Shown: piece after piece, positions 1-7,934 of the stretch
How positions within the stretch are numbered: the stretch's first letter is position 1
Layout of the letters: the number at the start of each line of letters is the position of its first letter
Assembly (NCBI GenBank): GCA_934481445.1
Contig: CAKSPC010000009.1
Location: 1 to 59,880 of the forward strand
Length of the DNA: 59,880 nucleotides
Reading direction: 5' to 3'
Source: an uncultured Oscillospiraceae bacterium
Lineage (GTDB): Bacteria; Bacillota; Clostridia; Oscillospirales; Ruminococcaceae
Notes under the pieces: generated by a model
What the model saw: the letters and a program-made list of their open reading frames with translations, nothing else
Told to the model about the DNA's origin: nothing
Database searches by the model: none
Made by a program: the position numbers and the translations under genes

Positions 1-266
1 GCTGTAATCCCATAGCACAACATTACATCATTATAATACATTAAAACATCAGCCATTTCTTCAACTAAAGCTTTTCTTAATTGAGTATCTGACGCTGCTT
101 TTGTTCCACCATTCTTTTTTACAATATCAATCACTTCGCCTATTTCTCCAATCATCCAAAGTAACTTGTTTTTACCTGTTTCCGGACAAATCGACTCCCA
201 CTTATCTTTATACTTGTTCTGAAGTTTTATTTGCATTTTTTGCATTTCATCTATACCGAAATCCAT
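1..266 (-). CDS. MazG-like nucleotide pyrophosphohydrolase domain protein (partial, runs off left edge)
   Basis: The reading frame is open from the ATG at 266 to the window edge, so only about the first 88 residues are visible. It starts MDFGIDEMQKMQ and contains LLWMIGEIGEVIDIV followed by KALVEEMADVLMYYND. This is the EExxE...ExxD-type metal-binding arrangement of all-alpha MazG/dUTPase-like NTP pyrophosphohydrolases, which hydrolyse (d)NTPs to the monophosphate. A good ribosome binding site (GGAGG, 278-282) precedes the start. The stretch is much richer in A+T than the neighbouring polyamine genes, which suggests an acquired or phage-associated gene. The family call rests on the partial motif. 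The exact substrate cannot be told. Confidence 0.7.
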   Translation of the reverse strand, partial: MDFGIDEMQKMQIKLQNKYKDKWESICPETGKNKLLWMIGEIGEVIDIVKKNGGTKAASDTQLRKALVEEMADVLMYYNDVMLCYGIT

Positions 267-331
267 CTTTTAATTTTCCTCCACAAATTACGATTTATCA
301 ATCGCTTCCCCGAATTCCCATTCTCCACTTT

Positions 332-481
332 TCACCCCCGCCAACAAAACGCAGGCAGGCAAACGCCCGCCTGCGTGCAATATTCGGAGATCAGCTTTCT
401 TACTACCCGCGCGAATATCTCAAGGTTTTCGCGCAGGCGCTTTTCGTTAATGATATAGCAGGGTGTTTCTGCGTTGCTTAT
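332..481 (-). pseudogene. nspC: Truncated carboxynorspermidine decarboxylase (nspC) N-terminal remnant
   Basis: Minus-strand translation from 481 gives SNAETPCYIINEKRLRENLE followed by IFARVV. This closely resembles the start of NspC-type PLP decarboxylases (TPxYxIxExxLxxNLxIxxxV). Similarity ends after about 27-30 codons (near 395), and the frame then runs through the terminator hairpin to a stop at 332. No ATG is present where the start is expected: the codon at 479-481 is ATA, about 13 nt after a GAGG ribosome-binding-like sequence. Intact NspC is about 370-380 residues, so more than 90% is missing. In related genomes nspC decarboxylates carboxyspermidine made by the dehydrogenase encoded at 1286-2488. 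The break coincides with the change to AT-rich sequence, consistent with a deletion or insertion endpoint. The identification is by motif recognition and has not been confirmed by a search. Confidence 0.65.
345..376 (-). terminator. Rho-independent terminator at the end of the polyamine operon
   Basis: An 8-bp GC-rich stem (349-356 with 369-376), extended by three more pairs after a mismatch around an AAAC loop, is followed on the minus strand by TTTTGTTGG. It lies just downstream of the nspC remnant and would stop transcription of the operon before the MazG-like gene. Confidence 0.6.
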
Positions 482-508
482 CCGATTATATCTACCTCAA
501 AACAGCGC

Positions 509-1282
509 TCACGACGGAGAAGAAAAACTCAGCACCGCCGCTGTGCCTGCGGGTTTGCCCTCAAAGGAAAGCTCCAGCGTTTGCATACCGCTCTTTTCAA
601 GAAGCTCCGCAAATTTCTTTTTATCCTCAAAATAACCGCAGACGGAGAATTTCAGCACCTTCTCATCCTTTTCCACAAGGTAAAGATGGAATTTCTGCTG
701 CGAAAGCTCCACGGTGAAAATATTGCTTTCATGGAGCAGGCGCTTTTGAAGCCCCTCGGGGGATAGCGACAGCCTTGGCACAGGCTTCATAAGCGCGTCC
801 AGCTCGTTGACGGGCACGAAATTGCTTAAATTTCTCTTTATGTATATCATACAGCCTATCGGCGCCGCGATAAGCAGCGCCAGCAATCCCAGCCAGATAT
901 ACAAAACCACCCTGAAAAAGAACATGGGAATGAACAATACCACCAGTGCGCAGAGGATGTAATCCGTAAGCGGCATGAAGTTGAAATTCAGCGACAGCCG
1001 CGACTTGCACTCCATGCAGTGAAACACCAGCAATTTATTGAATAAACTCAATCCATCCCTGCGGATGCAGCGCTCCATATATCCGACGGATCTGTATGCC
1101 GGCTGACCGCGGCGTGTTCTGACTATCCTATGGTCGCTGTGGGAATAAACCGTGTACGGCTTCAGGCTGCAAATCGTGCGCTGCAGTCTGTTCTGCGGCT
1201 CACCGCCGGTGAGCATGGTCGGAGCGGTTAGTTCCAGCCTCCTGCCGCACACGGGGCAGATACGCTCTCCTTTTTTGAGCAT
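509..1282 (-). CDS. Hypothetical membrane protein with split zinc ribbon
   Basis: A 257-aa protein of unknown function. Two CxxC pairs (C9/C12 in CPVCGRR, and C89/C92 in CMEC) could form one zinc ribbon. Two adjacent hydrophobic segments (about residues 105-148) indicate a membrane hairpin. The C-terminal 100 residues are soluble and mixed alpha/beta. The gene starts 3 nt after the stop of the saccharopine-dehydrogenase-like gene, so the two are almost certainly cotranscribed and perhaps translationally coupled. It sits between that enzyme and the nspC remnant, where no extra gene is expected in the usual polyamine cluster. A link to polyamines is suggested only by position. Confidence 0.6.
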   Translation of the reverse strand: MLKKGERICPVCGRRLELTAPTMLTGGEPQNRLQRTICSLKPYTVYSHSDHRIVRTRRGQPAYRSVGYMERCIRRDGLSLFNKLLVFHCMECKSRLSLNFNFMPLTDYILCALVVLFIPMFFFRVVLYIWLGLLALLIAAPIGCMIYIKRNLSNFVPVNELDALMKPVPRLSLSPEGLQKRLLHESNIFTVELSQQKFHLYLVEKDEKVLKFSVCGYFEDKKKFAELLEKSGMQTLELSFEGKPAGTAAVLSFSSPS

Positions 1283-1285
1283 GGC

Positions 1286-2488
1286 TCAGTCCACAAGCAC
1301 AGGATCGTGATCCTCTTCCCAGGGCAGACCCCACTTGTTAAGGTTCTCCATGAAAGGATCGGGATCCATTTCCTCGACATTATAAACGCCGGGTTTCTTC
1401 CATTTGCCCGTAAGCACCATAGCCGCGCCTATCATTGCGGGAACGCCCGTTGTGTAGGAAATAGCCTGCGAGCCTACCTCCTTGTAGCATTCCTGATGGT
1501 CGCAGATGTTGTAGAGGTAGTAGTGCTTCTCCTTGCCGTCCTTCTTTCCGATGAAGATACAGCCAATGTTCGTCTTGCCGACTGTTCTCGGACCTAACGA
1601 AGCAGGGTCGGGCAGGACAGCCTTTAAGAACTGAAGCGGAACTATCTCCTTGCCCTCGTACATGATGGGCTTGATGGAGGTCATGCCGACATCTTCAAGG
1701 CACTTGAGGTGGGTGAGGTAGCTCTGACCAAACGTCATGAAGAAGCGGATGCGCTTGATGCCCTTGATGTTCAGCGCGAGGGACTCAAGCTCCTCATGGT
1801 GAAGCAGGTACATATCCTTTTCGCCGACGCCCTTGAAATTATACACGCGCTTTATCTCCATAGGCTCGGTTTCTACCCACTTGCCGTCCTCGATATAACT
1901 GCCCTTTGCGGATACCTCACGGATATTTATCTCGGGGTTGAAGTTTGTCGCGAAAGGATAGCCATGGTCGCCGCCGTTGCAGTCGAGGATATCTATGTAG
2001 TTTATCTCATCGAATTCATGCTTCATGGCATAGGCGGAGAATACGCCCGTTACGCCGGGGTCAAAGCCGCAGCCGAGGATAGCTGTAAGTCCCGCCTTTT
2101 CAAAGCGCTCGCGGTATGCCCACTGCCAGCTGTACTCGAACTTCGCGGTGTCCTCCGGCTCGTAGTTTGCGGTATCGAGGTAGTTTACGCCCGCCGCAAG
2201 GCACGCGTCCATGATATGAAGATCCTGATACGGAAGCGCAACATTTATGACTATCTCGGGCTTGTATTCCTTGATGAGCGCGGTAAGCTCCTCAACATTA
2301 TCCGCGTCCACCTGCGCGGTGGAAATGACCGTCTTTGTGGTGGGCTGGAGCTTCTCCTTGAATGCGTCGCACTTTGCCTTTGTGCGGGAGGCTATCATTA
2401 TCTCCGTGAACACATCGCTGTTCTGGCAGCACTTGTTTATTACCACGCCTGCGACGCCGCCTGCGCCGATTATCATTGCTCTGCTCAT
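1286..2488 (-). CDS. Saccharopine dehydrogenase-family protein, probable carboxy(nor)spermidine dehydrogenase
   Basis: A 400-aa NAD(P)H-dependent enzyme with an N-terminal Rossmann motif (GAGGVAG, residues 8-14) and the length and layout of the Lys1/saccharopine dehydrogenase superfamily. In polyamine clusters this family (CASDH/CANSDH) condenses aspartate-beta-semialdehyde with putrescine or diaminopropane and reduces the imine to carboxyspermidine or carboxynorspermidine. The context supports that role: it lies in the same operon as speD, a PLP decarboxylase, speE and a cupin. A clear ribosome binding site precedes the ATG. Its usual partner, NspC, is only a stub at 332-481. The product would therefore need another decarboxylase, or the enzyme has another role. 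Lysine-pathway saccharopine dehydrogenase activity is a less likely alternative. Confidence 0.8.
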   Translation of the reverse strand: MSRAMIIGAGGVAGVVINKCCQNSDVFTEIMIASRTKAKCDAFKEKLQPTTKTVISTAQVDADNVEELTALIKEYKPEIVINVALPYQDLHIMDACLAAGVNYLDTANYEPEDTAKFEYSWQWAYRERFEKAGLTAILGCGFDPGVTGVFSAYAMKHEFDEINYIDILDCNGGDHGYPFATNFNPEINIREVSAKGSYIEDGKWVETEPMEIKRVYNFKGVGEKDMYLLHHEELESLALNIKGIKRIRFFMTFGQSYLTHLKCLEDVGMTSIKPIMYEGKEIVPLQFLKAVLPDPASLGPRTVGKTNIGCIFIGKKDGKEKHYYLYNICDHQECYKEVGSQAISYTTGVPAMIGAAMVLTGKWKKPGVYNVEEMDPDPFMENLNKWGLPWEEDHDPVLVD

Positions 2489-2502
2489 AATAATTATCTC
2501 CT

Positions 2503-2835
2503 TTACTTATGTTCGGGTACAACGGCGAAGAAAACAAGGTCGCCGTCGCTGTCGTTTATCAGGCTGTGCTCATGTCCCATGGGGCAGTAGGTGCAGCTTC
2601 CCGCGGAAAGCTCCTCATACACGCCGTCGCACAGCATTTTTTCCTTTCCCTCGAGGATGAAAACTATCTCGCTGTTTCCCTCGTGGGTGTGAAGCCCTAT
2701 CGACGCGCCCGCTTCAAGCACGCCGCGCATTATCTTGTTATTTTCGTCCGTAAACATCTTCGCGCGGAAAATTTTCTCGCCGCCCTTGAAATGCTCCAGC
2801 GCCTTTTCGGGTATATCGTTGAAATTTATCAGCAT
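2503..2835 (-). CDS. Cupin-domain small protein of the polyamine operon
   Basis: A 110-aa single cupin barrel. Likely metal ligands are H49 and H51 (GLHTHEGNSE), E56 and H88 or H90 (PMGHEH), matching the two conserved cupin motifs. It is cytoplasmic with no signal peptide. The gene lies 9 nt downstream of speE and 14 nt upstream of the dehydrogenase gene. Small cupins recur in clostridial polyamine clusters, but their reaction is not established. A sensor or an enzyme of a polyamine intermediate is possible. No specific function is claimed. Confidence 0.8.
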   Translation of the reverse strand: MLINFNDIPEKALEHFKGGEKIFRAKMFTDENNKIMRGVLEAGASIGLHTHEGNSEIVFILEGKEKMLCDGVYEELSAGSCTYCPMGHEHSLINDSDGDLVFFAVVPEHK

Positions 2836-2844
2836 ATCGTCACC

Positions 2845-3705
2845 TCATGTGTTCGGCTTGGTTTCCCGCAGAACATCGCGCACATTGTTCGGAAGCGCGA
2901 AGCAGCCGCCGTGGACGTACTGATTGTAATACTTCGTCTTTAATCCCTGCTTGAGCCACCATTCCGCGTTCTGATCGTTCACGGGATGATACTTCTTGCT
3001 TGCAAATCCGAACAGCCAGTGCCCCGAGGGGTAGGTCGGGATGTGCGCCTGATAAACAAGCGCTATCGGGAAGAAGGATTTTATGCGGCTGTGCGCACGC
3101 TTCATCGCCTCGGCGTATTCGTCGTAGAACGTGCTTTCATGCTGGTTCACGAGTATTCCGTCATCGGTGAGGGCTTTGTAGCAGTTGCCGTAAAATTCCT
3201 TTGTGAATAACCCCTCGCCGGGGCCGAACGGGTCGGTGGAATCCACGATGATAAGGTCGTATTCATTCTCGACCCCGCGGACGAATTTCAGCCCGTCCTC
3301 ATAGTAAATGGTAACACGGGGATCGTCCAGACTGCACGCCGTCTGCGGGAGGTATTCCTTGCAGAGTTCGACAACGCGCTGATCTATCTCCACCATGTCG
3401 ATGTGCTCGATATTCCTGAAGCGCGTCAGCTCTCGGATAGTGCCGCCGTCCCCCGCGCCGATGACCAGCACGTTTTTTATGTCAGGATTTGTCGCCATGG
3501 GGACGTGGGTTATCATCTCGTGATAGATGTACTCGTCCTTTTCCGACAGCATGAGGTAGCCGTCAAGGACAAGTATCCTGCCGAGTTCATAGCTGTCGAG
3601 GATATCTATCTGCTGATATCTGCTCTTCTCGCGGACGAGGTGCTGTTTTACCTTTATGGAGAACCGTATGTTGTCAGTATGGTTCTCTGTAAACCAAAGC
3701 TCCAT
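2845..3705 (-). CDS. speE: Polyamine aminopropyltransferase (spermidine synthase)
   Basis: A 286-aa SpeE-family enzyme. It transfers the aminopropyl group from decarboxylated S-adenosylmethionine to putrescine (or a related diamine or agmatine), giving spermidine and methylthioadenosine. Visible motifs: an N-terminal beta region with YHEM (61-64), the SAM-binding GAGDGG loop (83-88), the acidic VEIDQRVVEL strand end, and the catalytic segment VDSTDPFGP. Its length equals that of ordinary bacterial SpeE. The gene is in one operon with speD, which makes its co-substrate, and the decarboxylase that makes the diamine. Whether the acceptor is putrescine, cadaverine or agmatine cannot be decided from sequence alone. 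Confidence 0.93.
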   Translation of the reverse strand: MELWFTENHTDNIRFSIKVKQHLVREKSRYQQIDILDSYELGRILVLDGYLMLSEKDEYIYHEMITHVPMATNPDIKNVLVIGAGDGGTIRELTRFRNIEHIDMVEIDQRVVELCKEYLPQTACSLDDPRVTIYYEDGLKFVRGVENEYDLIIVDSTDPFGPGEGLFTKEFYGNCYKALTDDGILVNQHESTFYDEYAEAMKRAHSRIKSFFPIALVYQAHIPTYPSGHWLFGFASKKYHPVNDQNAEWWLKQGLKTKYYNQYVHGGCFALPNNVRDVLRETKPNT

Positions 3706-3742
3706 TGTTTCTCCTTTCGTACGAGAGGGTGCTTTCCCGCAC

Positions 3743-5197
3743 TCACTTGACCACCTGCAAAAACTCCACGTTCATATCGCGGCAGCCGGTAAGCGAACAT
3801 CCCTTTTCCTTTGCAAACGCGATGTAATCGAGGATATCCTGCGTTATGCGCTCGCCCGGCGCCAGTATCGGTATTCCGGGAGGATAGCACATGACGAACT
3901 CGCTGCATACCCTGCCCGCGGTCTTTTCTATCGGGATGGTTTCCTGCTCGGCGTAGAACGCCGCCTGCGGTGTCATCTCAAGTATCGGGTCGATGTATTC
4001 GTGGTCGTATAGCCCTGCGGGGGATTTTCCGTAGAACTTCTTGATAAGGTTCAGCGCACCAAGAAGCCGCTCTATTTCGAGCGCTCTGTCGCCGCCGGTG
4101 ATTATCGCAAGGATATTTCCGATATCGCCGAATTCTATCTGTATGTCGTATTCATCGCGGAGCAGGTCGTAGACCTCTATCCCCGCAAGACCCATCGCGC
4201 GGGTATGTACCGAAAGCTTCGTCTTGTCGAAAGCGTAGAACGCGCCGCCGTCGCAGAGCTCCTCGCCGAAAGCATAGTAGCCGCCGATGGCGTTTATTTC
4301 CTTGCGAGCATATTCCGCAAACTCCACCGTTTTTTCGTAGAAAGCCTTGCCGTTGAGCGCGAGATTCTGCCGCGCAAGGTCAAGGGAAACCATCAGCAGG
4401 TAGCTAGCGCTGGTGGTCTGCGTAAGGTTTATTATCTGGCGGACGTAGTTCGGGTCTATCCCTTTTCCGAGAAGCAGGAGCGCGCTCTGCGTAAGGCTTC
4501 CGCCGGTTTTATGTACGGATACCGCCGCCATATCCGCTCCGCAGCTCATTCCCGACGGGGGAAGCCCCTCACCGAAATAGAAATGCGTTCCGTGCGCTTC
4601 GTCGCACAGCACCTTTATGCCGTGGCGGTGCGCTATCTCGACGATGCTTTTCAGGTCGGAGCATATGCCGTAGTAGGTCGGGTTATTGACCAGCACCGCT
4701 TTCGCGTCGGGATTGGCGATTATCGCCGCCTCGACTTCCGCAGGGGTCATTCCGAGGGGGATACCGAGGTCGTTGTTCACCCCGGGATTAACGTAAACGG
4801 GAACAGCGCCGCATACGACCAGCGCGTTTATCGCGCTCCTGTGTACGTTCCGCGGGAGGATTATCTTGTCCCCCGCCTTACAGACGGACATAACCATCGC
4901 CTGCACTGCGCCCGTAGCGCCGTTTACAATAAAAATCGTATTTTCCGCACCGAATGCGTCCGCCGCGTATTCCTGCGCTTCCTTTATTACGGAAACGGGA
5001 TGACAGAGGTTATCAAGGGGCTTCATGGAGTTTACGTCGTTCTTCATGCAGACCTCGCCGAGAAAATCCCTAAGCACCTTATTGCCGCGGCCGCCCTTAT
5101 GACCGGGCACGTCGAACTTGACAACGCGGTCAAGCTGATATTCCTTCATTGCCTCATACAATGGCGCGCGGGTGTGATCAAGCCGCATTATGCTCAC
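3743..5197 (-). CDS. Aminotransferase-fold Orn/Lys/Arg decarboxylase (SpeA/YaaO/CadA-like)
   Basis: A 484-aa fold-type I PLP decarboxylase. The N-terminal PGHKGG motif, the active-site aspartate in CDEAHGTHF (D199, H202), and the PLP lysine in SVHKTGGSLTQ (K230) are clear. It lacks the N-terminal wing domain of inducible E. coli decarboxylases, as is usual for biosynthetic Gram-positive forms of about 480 residues. It would supply agmatine, putrescine or cadaverine to SpeE or to the dehydrogenase. It lies 4 nt after speD and upstream of speE. Biosynthetic arginine decarboxylase is the commonest annotation for this architecture. Neither an agmatinase nor a carbamoylputrescine amidase gene is present in the window. 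Confidence 0.9.
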   Translation of the reverse strand: MSIMRLDHTRAPLYEAMKEYQLDRVVKFDVPGHKGGRGNKVLRDFLGEVCMKNDVNSMKPLDNLCHPVSVIKEAQEYAADAFGAENTIFIVNGATGAVQAMVMSVCKAGDKIILPRNVHRSAINALVVCGAVPVYVNPGVNNDLGIPLGMTPAEVEAAIIANPDAKAVLVNNPTYYGICSDLKSIVEIAHRHGIKVLCDEAHGTHFYFGEGLPPSGMSCGADMAAVSVHKTGGSLTQSALLLLGKGIDPNYVRQIINLTQTTSASYLLMVSLDLARQNLALNGKAFYEKTVEFAEYARKEINAIGGYYAFGEELCDGGAFYAFDKTKLSVHTRAMGLAGIEVYDLLRDEYDIQIEFGDIGNILAIITGGDRALEIERLLGALNLIKKFYGKSPAGLYDHEYIDPILEMTPQAAFYAEQETIPIEKTAGRVCSEFVMCYPPGIPILAPGERITQDILDYIAFAKEKGCSLTGCRDMNVEFLQVVK

Positions 5198-5201
5198 CTC
5201 T

Positions 5202-6026
5202 TTAATAGATGTTCATTCCGCTGAAGATCTCAATCATTTCGCGGCGCAGGCTGTTCGTTATTTCAAGTCGCTCCTGCGGGTGTATCTCATAAACATCCCT
5301 GTTAAAGAGGTAGTTCTGAAGTTCGATCTCCTTGATAAGCATTTTTGTATGGAATATATTCGACTGATAAACATTCACGTCTATCGCGTCGTATTTCGTA
5401 AGCGTGGAGTCTGCGATGTAATCCTGTATGGAGGTCATCGGGTTATCCATAAAGCACTTTCTGCCCGAAACATCGCGGGTGAACCCTCGCACGCGGTAAT
5501 CTATCGTGATAATATCTGAGTCAAAGCTTCCGATAAGATAATCCAGCGTACTCAGCGGGGATATCTCGCCGCAGGTGGCGACGTCGATGTCTACGCGGAA
5601 TGTCGAGATGGCCTTGTCGGGGTGATACTCGGGAAAAGTATGCACGGTGATATGACTCTTGTCAAGATGTGCGTGAACTGTTTCCGAACGGGAAACGGCG
5701 TTTTGAAAATAGTCCCTGCCCTTGTTGCAGGAAACGTCGATATGGGAAGGGTCAACATATCCCTCTGCGAAGAGGATGTTGACGGAGGCTCCCTGCGGCT
5801 CGTAATCCTGCTTGGAAATATTCAGGATAGTTGCACCGATCTTTTCGGTGACGTCGCAGAGAATTTTGGTAAGCCTTTCGGAGTTATACTGCTCGTCAAT
5901 GTAAGCAATATAATCCTTCTGCTCCCTCTCACTTTTTGCATAGCACACATCATAAATGTTGAAGCTAAGTGTCTTGGTGAGGTTGTTAAAGCCATACAAT
6001 GCCAGCTTTTTTTCCAACCCTAACAT
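5202..6026 (-). CDS. speD: S-adenosylmethionine decarboxylase proenzyme, E. coli-type
   Basis: A 274-aa SpeD of the long class, close in length to the E. coli enzyme (264 aa) and unlike the short 120-130-aa Bacillus form. The processing site is visible as [13 protein letters not shown], with the serine that becomes the pyruvoyl group near residue 124. It is followed by [16 protein letters not shown], which carries the catalytic cysteine. The protein makes decarboxylated SAM for SpeE. The ATG at 6026 is preferred over the adjacent in-frame GTG at 6029 because AAAGG lies 5 nt upstream. It is the first gene of the operon, below a consensus promoter at 6124-6152. Confidence 0.93.
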   Translation of the reverse strand: MLGLEKKLALYGFNNLTKTLSFNIYDVCYAKSEREQKDYIAYIDEQYNSERLTKILCDVTEKIGATILNISKQDYEPQGASVNILFAEGYVDPSHIDVSCNKGRDYFQNAVSRSETVHAHLDKSHITVHTFPEYHPDKAISTFRVDIDVATCGEISPLSTLDYLIGSFDSDIITIDYRVRGFTRDVSGRKCFMDNPMTSIQDYIADSTLTKYDAIDVNVYQSNIFHTKMLIKEIELQNYLFNRDVYEIHPQERLEITNSLRREMIEIFSGMNIY

Positions 6027-6123
6027 CACTGCCTTTCATGCTCCGCGGGCGTCCGCGTCACTGCGCAGGCGTTTTCCCCGTGAATTTATTTGCGCGCGGC
6101 TGAGCCGCCCCGCATTCAAAGTG

Positions 6124-6152
6124 ATTATATCATATCAGCGCTATTTTTTCAA
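6124..6152 (-). promoter_or_regulatory. SigA-type promoter of the polyamine operon
   Basis: On the minus strand, TTGAAA and TATAAT are separated by exactly 17 nt, about 100 nt upstream of the speD start. No extra operator palindrome was noticed. Confidence 0.75.
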
Positions 6153-6235
6153 TGGTTTTTTGTAAAAAAGGGGTCAAATTTATTAACAAATCCGTTTGAA
6201 ACATTTATGCAAGTTATCGGTTGGATAATCGGCGC

Positions 6236-6265
6236 ATAAAAATTGCCGCCCATGCTCGGGGCGGC
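6236..6265 (-). terminator. Rho-independent terminator after the uridine-kinase-like gene
   Basis: A 6-7-bp GC stem (6245-6251 with 6259-6265) is followed on the minus strand by AATTTTT. It separates the kinase gene from the polyamine operon promoter. Confidence 0.8.
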
Positions 6266-6272
6266 TCAAATT

Positions 6273-7184
6273 TCATCCTATAAATTCGCGTATCAGCGAG
6301 TTCTCGGGAACAAGATTTTTCTCCACCGGCTCAAGCTCCCGCAGGAAACGCTCGATATCCGCGTGTTCTTCATAGCCGTTGTATTCCCGCGCAGCGCGCT
6401 CAAGGTCGGGAAGCAGGATATCACGATAGACCATCGGCTCGTACATGATGAACGTGTCTATCTCATGGTCGGCGCGGTATTTGTACGGCATTATATACAT
6501 ATTCTCCCCGCGCTCAACGGAGCGGAAAAACTCGAACGTCTCCCCCAGCGAACGCCCGCGGTAAAGCTTGTCGCGCATAAGACGGCGCATAAGGCGTATT
6601 TTTGAGGGATGAAGCTGCTCGCTGCCGCTGCAAATTCGCGTTCTGACGCTGACGTACACGCAGCTTGTGCTGTCCTCTGTGCCACCGGTCAGCAGCGGAT
6701 TCAGCGCGTGGATACCCTCGATTATAACGATATCACCCTTTTCGCGCTTCAGCGGCAGACCGTTATGCCGCTCCTGCCGCGCAAAATCGAAAAGCGGAAC
6801 ATTTATCTCCCCGCAATCGAGCAGTTTTTTGAGCTGCTCGCGGAATAGCGTGATATCAAGCCGCATGGGGCTTTCAAAATCTATGTTCCCGTTTTCGTCC
6901 ATGGCAGCAATGTTTTCGTGCATGGGCATGTAATAGTTATCCATAGAAACGGTATGCGTTGCCGCTCCCTTTTCGCGGAGGATGTGCTGTATGCGGGACG
7001 CAGTGGTGGTCTTGCCCGAACCCGAGGGACCAGAGATAAGCACGACGGGGCGCTCTACGCGCTGTTCGAATATTTTATCCGCCGCCTTTTCGATCTGCCC
7101 CGCGTAAAACCGCTCTCCCTCGCCGATAAGCTCCGACGGAGCCGCCGCGAGCCTGTTCAGCTCCGAAACATCTATACAGTTCAA
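6273..7184 (-). CDS. Uridine kinase-like P-loop nucleoside kinase
   Basis: A 303-aa P-loop kinase of the uridine kinase/phosphoribulokinase family. The Walker A loop is GPSGSGKTT (52-60), and SMDNYYMP follows as the substrate-binding aspartate segment. DIVIIEGIHALNP is the Walker B-like strand, and the LMRRLMRD region forms the lid. It likely phosphorylates a nucleoside or sugar with ATP or GTP. It lacks the N-terminal TGS/threonyl-tRNA-synthetase-like domain of longer clostridial relatives. The start shown is a TTG with a distant AAAGGAA, so the exact start is uncertain. It follows araD by 48 nt and is probably the last gene of that transcript. Confidence 0.8.
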   Translation of the reverse strand: MNCIDVSELNRLAAAPSELIGEGERFYAGQIEKAADKIFEQRVERPVVLISGPSGSGKTTTASRIQHILREKGAATHTVSMDNYYMPMHENIAAMDENGNIDFESPMRLDITLFREQLKKLLDCGEINVPLFDFARQERHNGLPLKREKGDIVIIEGIHALNPLLTGGTEDSTSCVYVSVRTRICSGSEQLHPSKIRLMRRLMRDKLYRGRSLGETFEFFRSVERGENMYIMPYKYRADHEIDTFIMYEPMVYRDILLPDLERAAREYNGYEEHADIERFLRELEPVEKNLVPENSLIREFIG

Positions 7185-7232
7185 ACCGATGTACCGTTCC
7201 TTTCAAGATAGTTGCCGATAATAAAGTTAAAA

Positions 7233-7925
7233 TTATTTCTGACCGTAGTACGCGTCTGCACCGTGCTTCCTGAGATAGTGCTTATCCATCAGTTCCTGCT
7301 GCATAACGGGCAGCTGCGGATCCATCATCATGTTGTGCCATGCCATGAACGCGATCTCCTCAAGGACTACGGCGTTATGTACCGCGTTGTGCGGGTCTGT
7401 ACCCCATGCAAACGGTCCGTGGGAATGAACAAGCACTGCGGGGATATCATTTGCGGGAAGATTCTTGAATGTTTCCGTAATGACATTGCCGGTTTCAAGT
7501 TCGTATTCTCCGGCGATCTCATCGGGGGTCATTTTTCTTGTACAGGGAATATTGCCGTAGAAATAATCCGCGTGGGTCGTGCCAAGCGCAGGGATATCAC
7601 GCCCGGACTGCGCGAAAACAGTCGCCCAGCGGCTGTGTGTGTGGACAACGCCGCCTATATCGGGGAATTCGCGGTACAGCACGATATGCGTGGGGGTATC
7701 ACTGCTGGGGTTGAGATTTCCCTCGACGCGGTGACCTGTTTCAAGGTCGACTACAACCATATCCAGCGGCTTCATCTTGTTATAATCCACGCCGGAGGGC
7801 TTGATTACGACCAGGCCACGCTCGCGGTCGATTCCCGAAACATTACCCCATGTAAAGGTGACAAGCCCGTGCTTCGGCAGAAGCATATTAGCCTCATAAA
7901 CTTCCTGCTTTAATTCCTCTAACAT
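7233..7925 (-). CDS. araD: L-ribulose-5-phosphate 4-epimerase
   Basis: A 230-aa class II aldolase/adducin-fold enzyme that interconverts L-ribulose-5-phosphate and D-xylulose-5-phosphate at the end of the arabinose pathway. [11 protein letters not shown] and IKPSGVDY are the phosphate-binding signatures. The zinc histidines are in [14 protein letters not shown] and in HSHGPFAWG. The length equals the family norm (231 aa). It follows the asparaginase gene by 9 nt. No araA, araB or arabinose regulator is nearby, so this enzyme is isolated from the rest of its pathway here. Confidence 0.92.
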   Translation of the reverse strand: MLEELKQEVYEANMLLPKHGLVTFTWGNVSGIDRERGLVVIKPSGVDYNKMKPLDMVVVDLETGHRVEGNLNPSSDTPTHIVLYREFPDIGGVVHTHSRWATVFAQSGRDIPALGTTHADYFYGNIPCTRKMTPDEIAGEYELETGNVITETFKNLPANDIPAVLVHSHGPFAWGTDPHNAVHNAVVLEEIAFMAWHNMMMDPQLPVMQQELMDKHYLRKHGADAYYGQK

Positions 7926-7934
7926 TTTGTCCTC

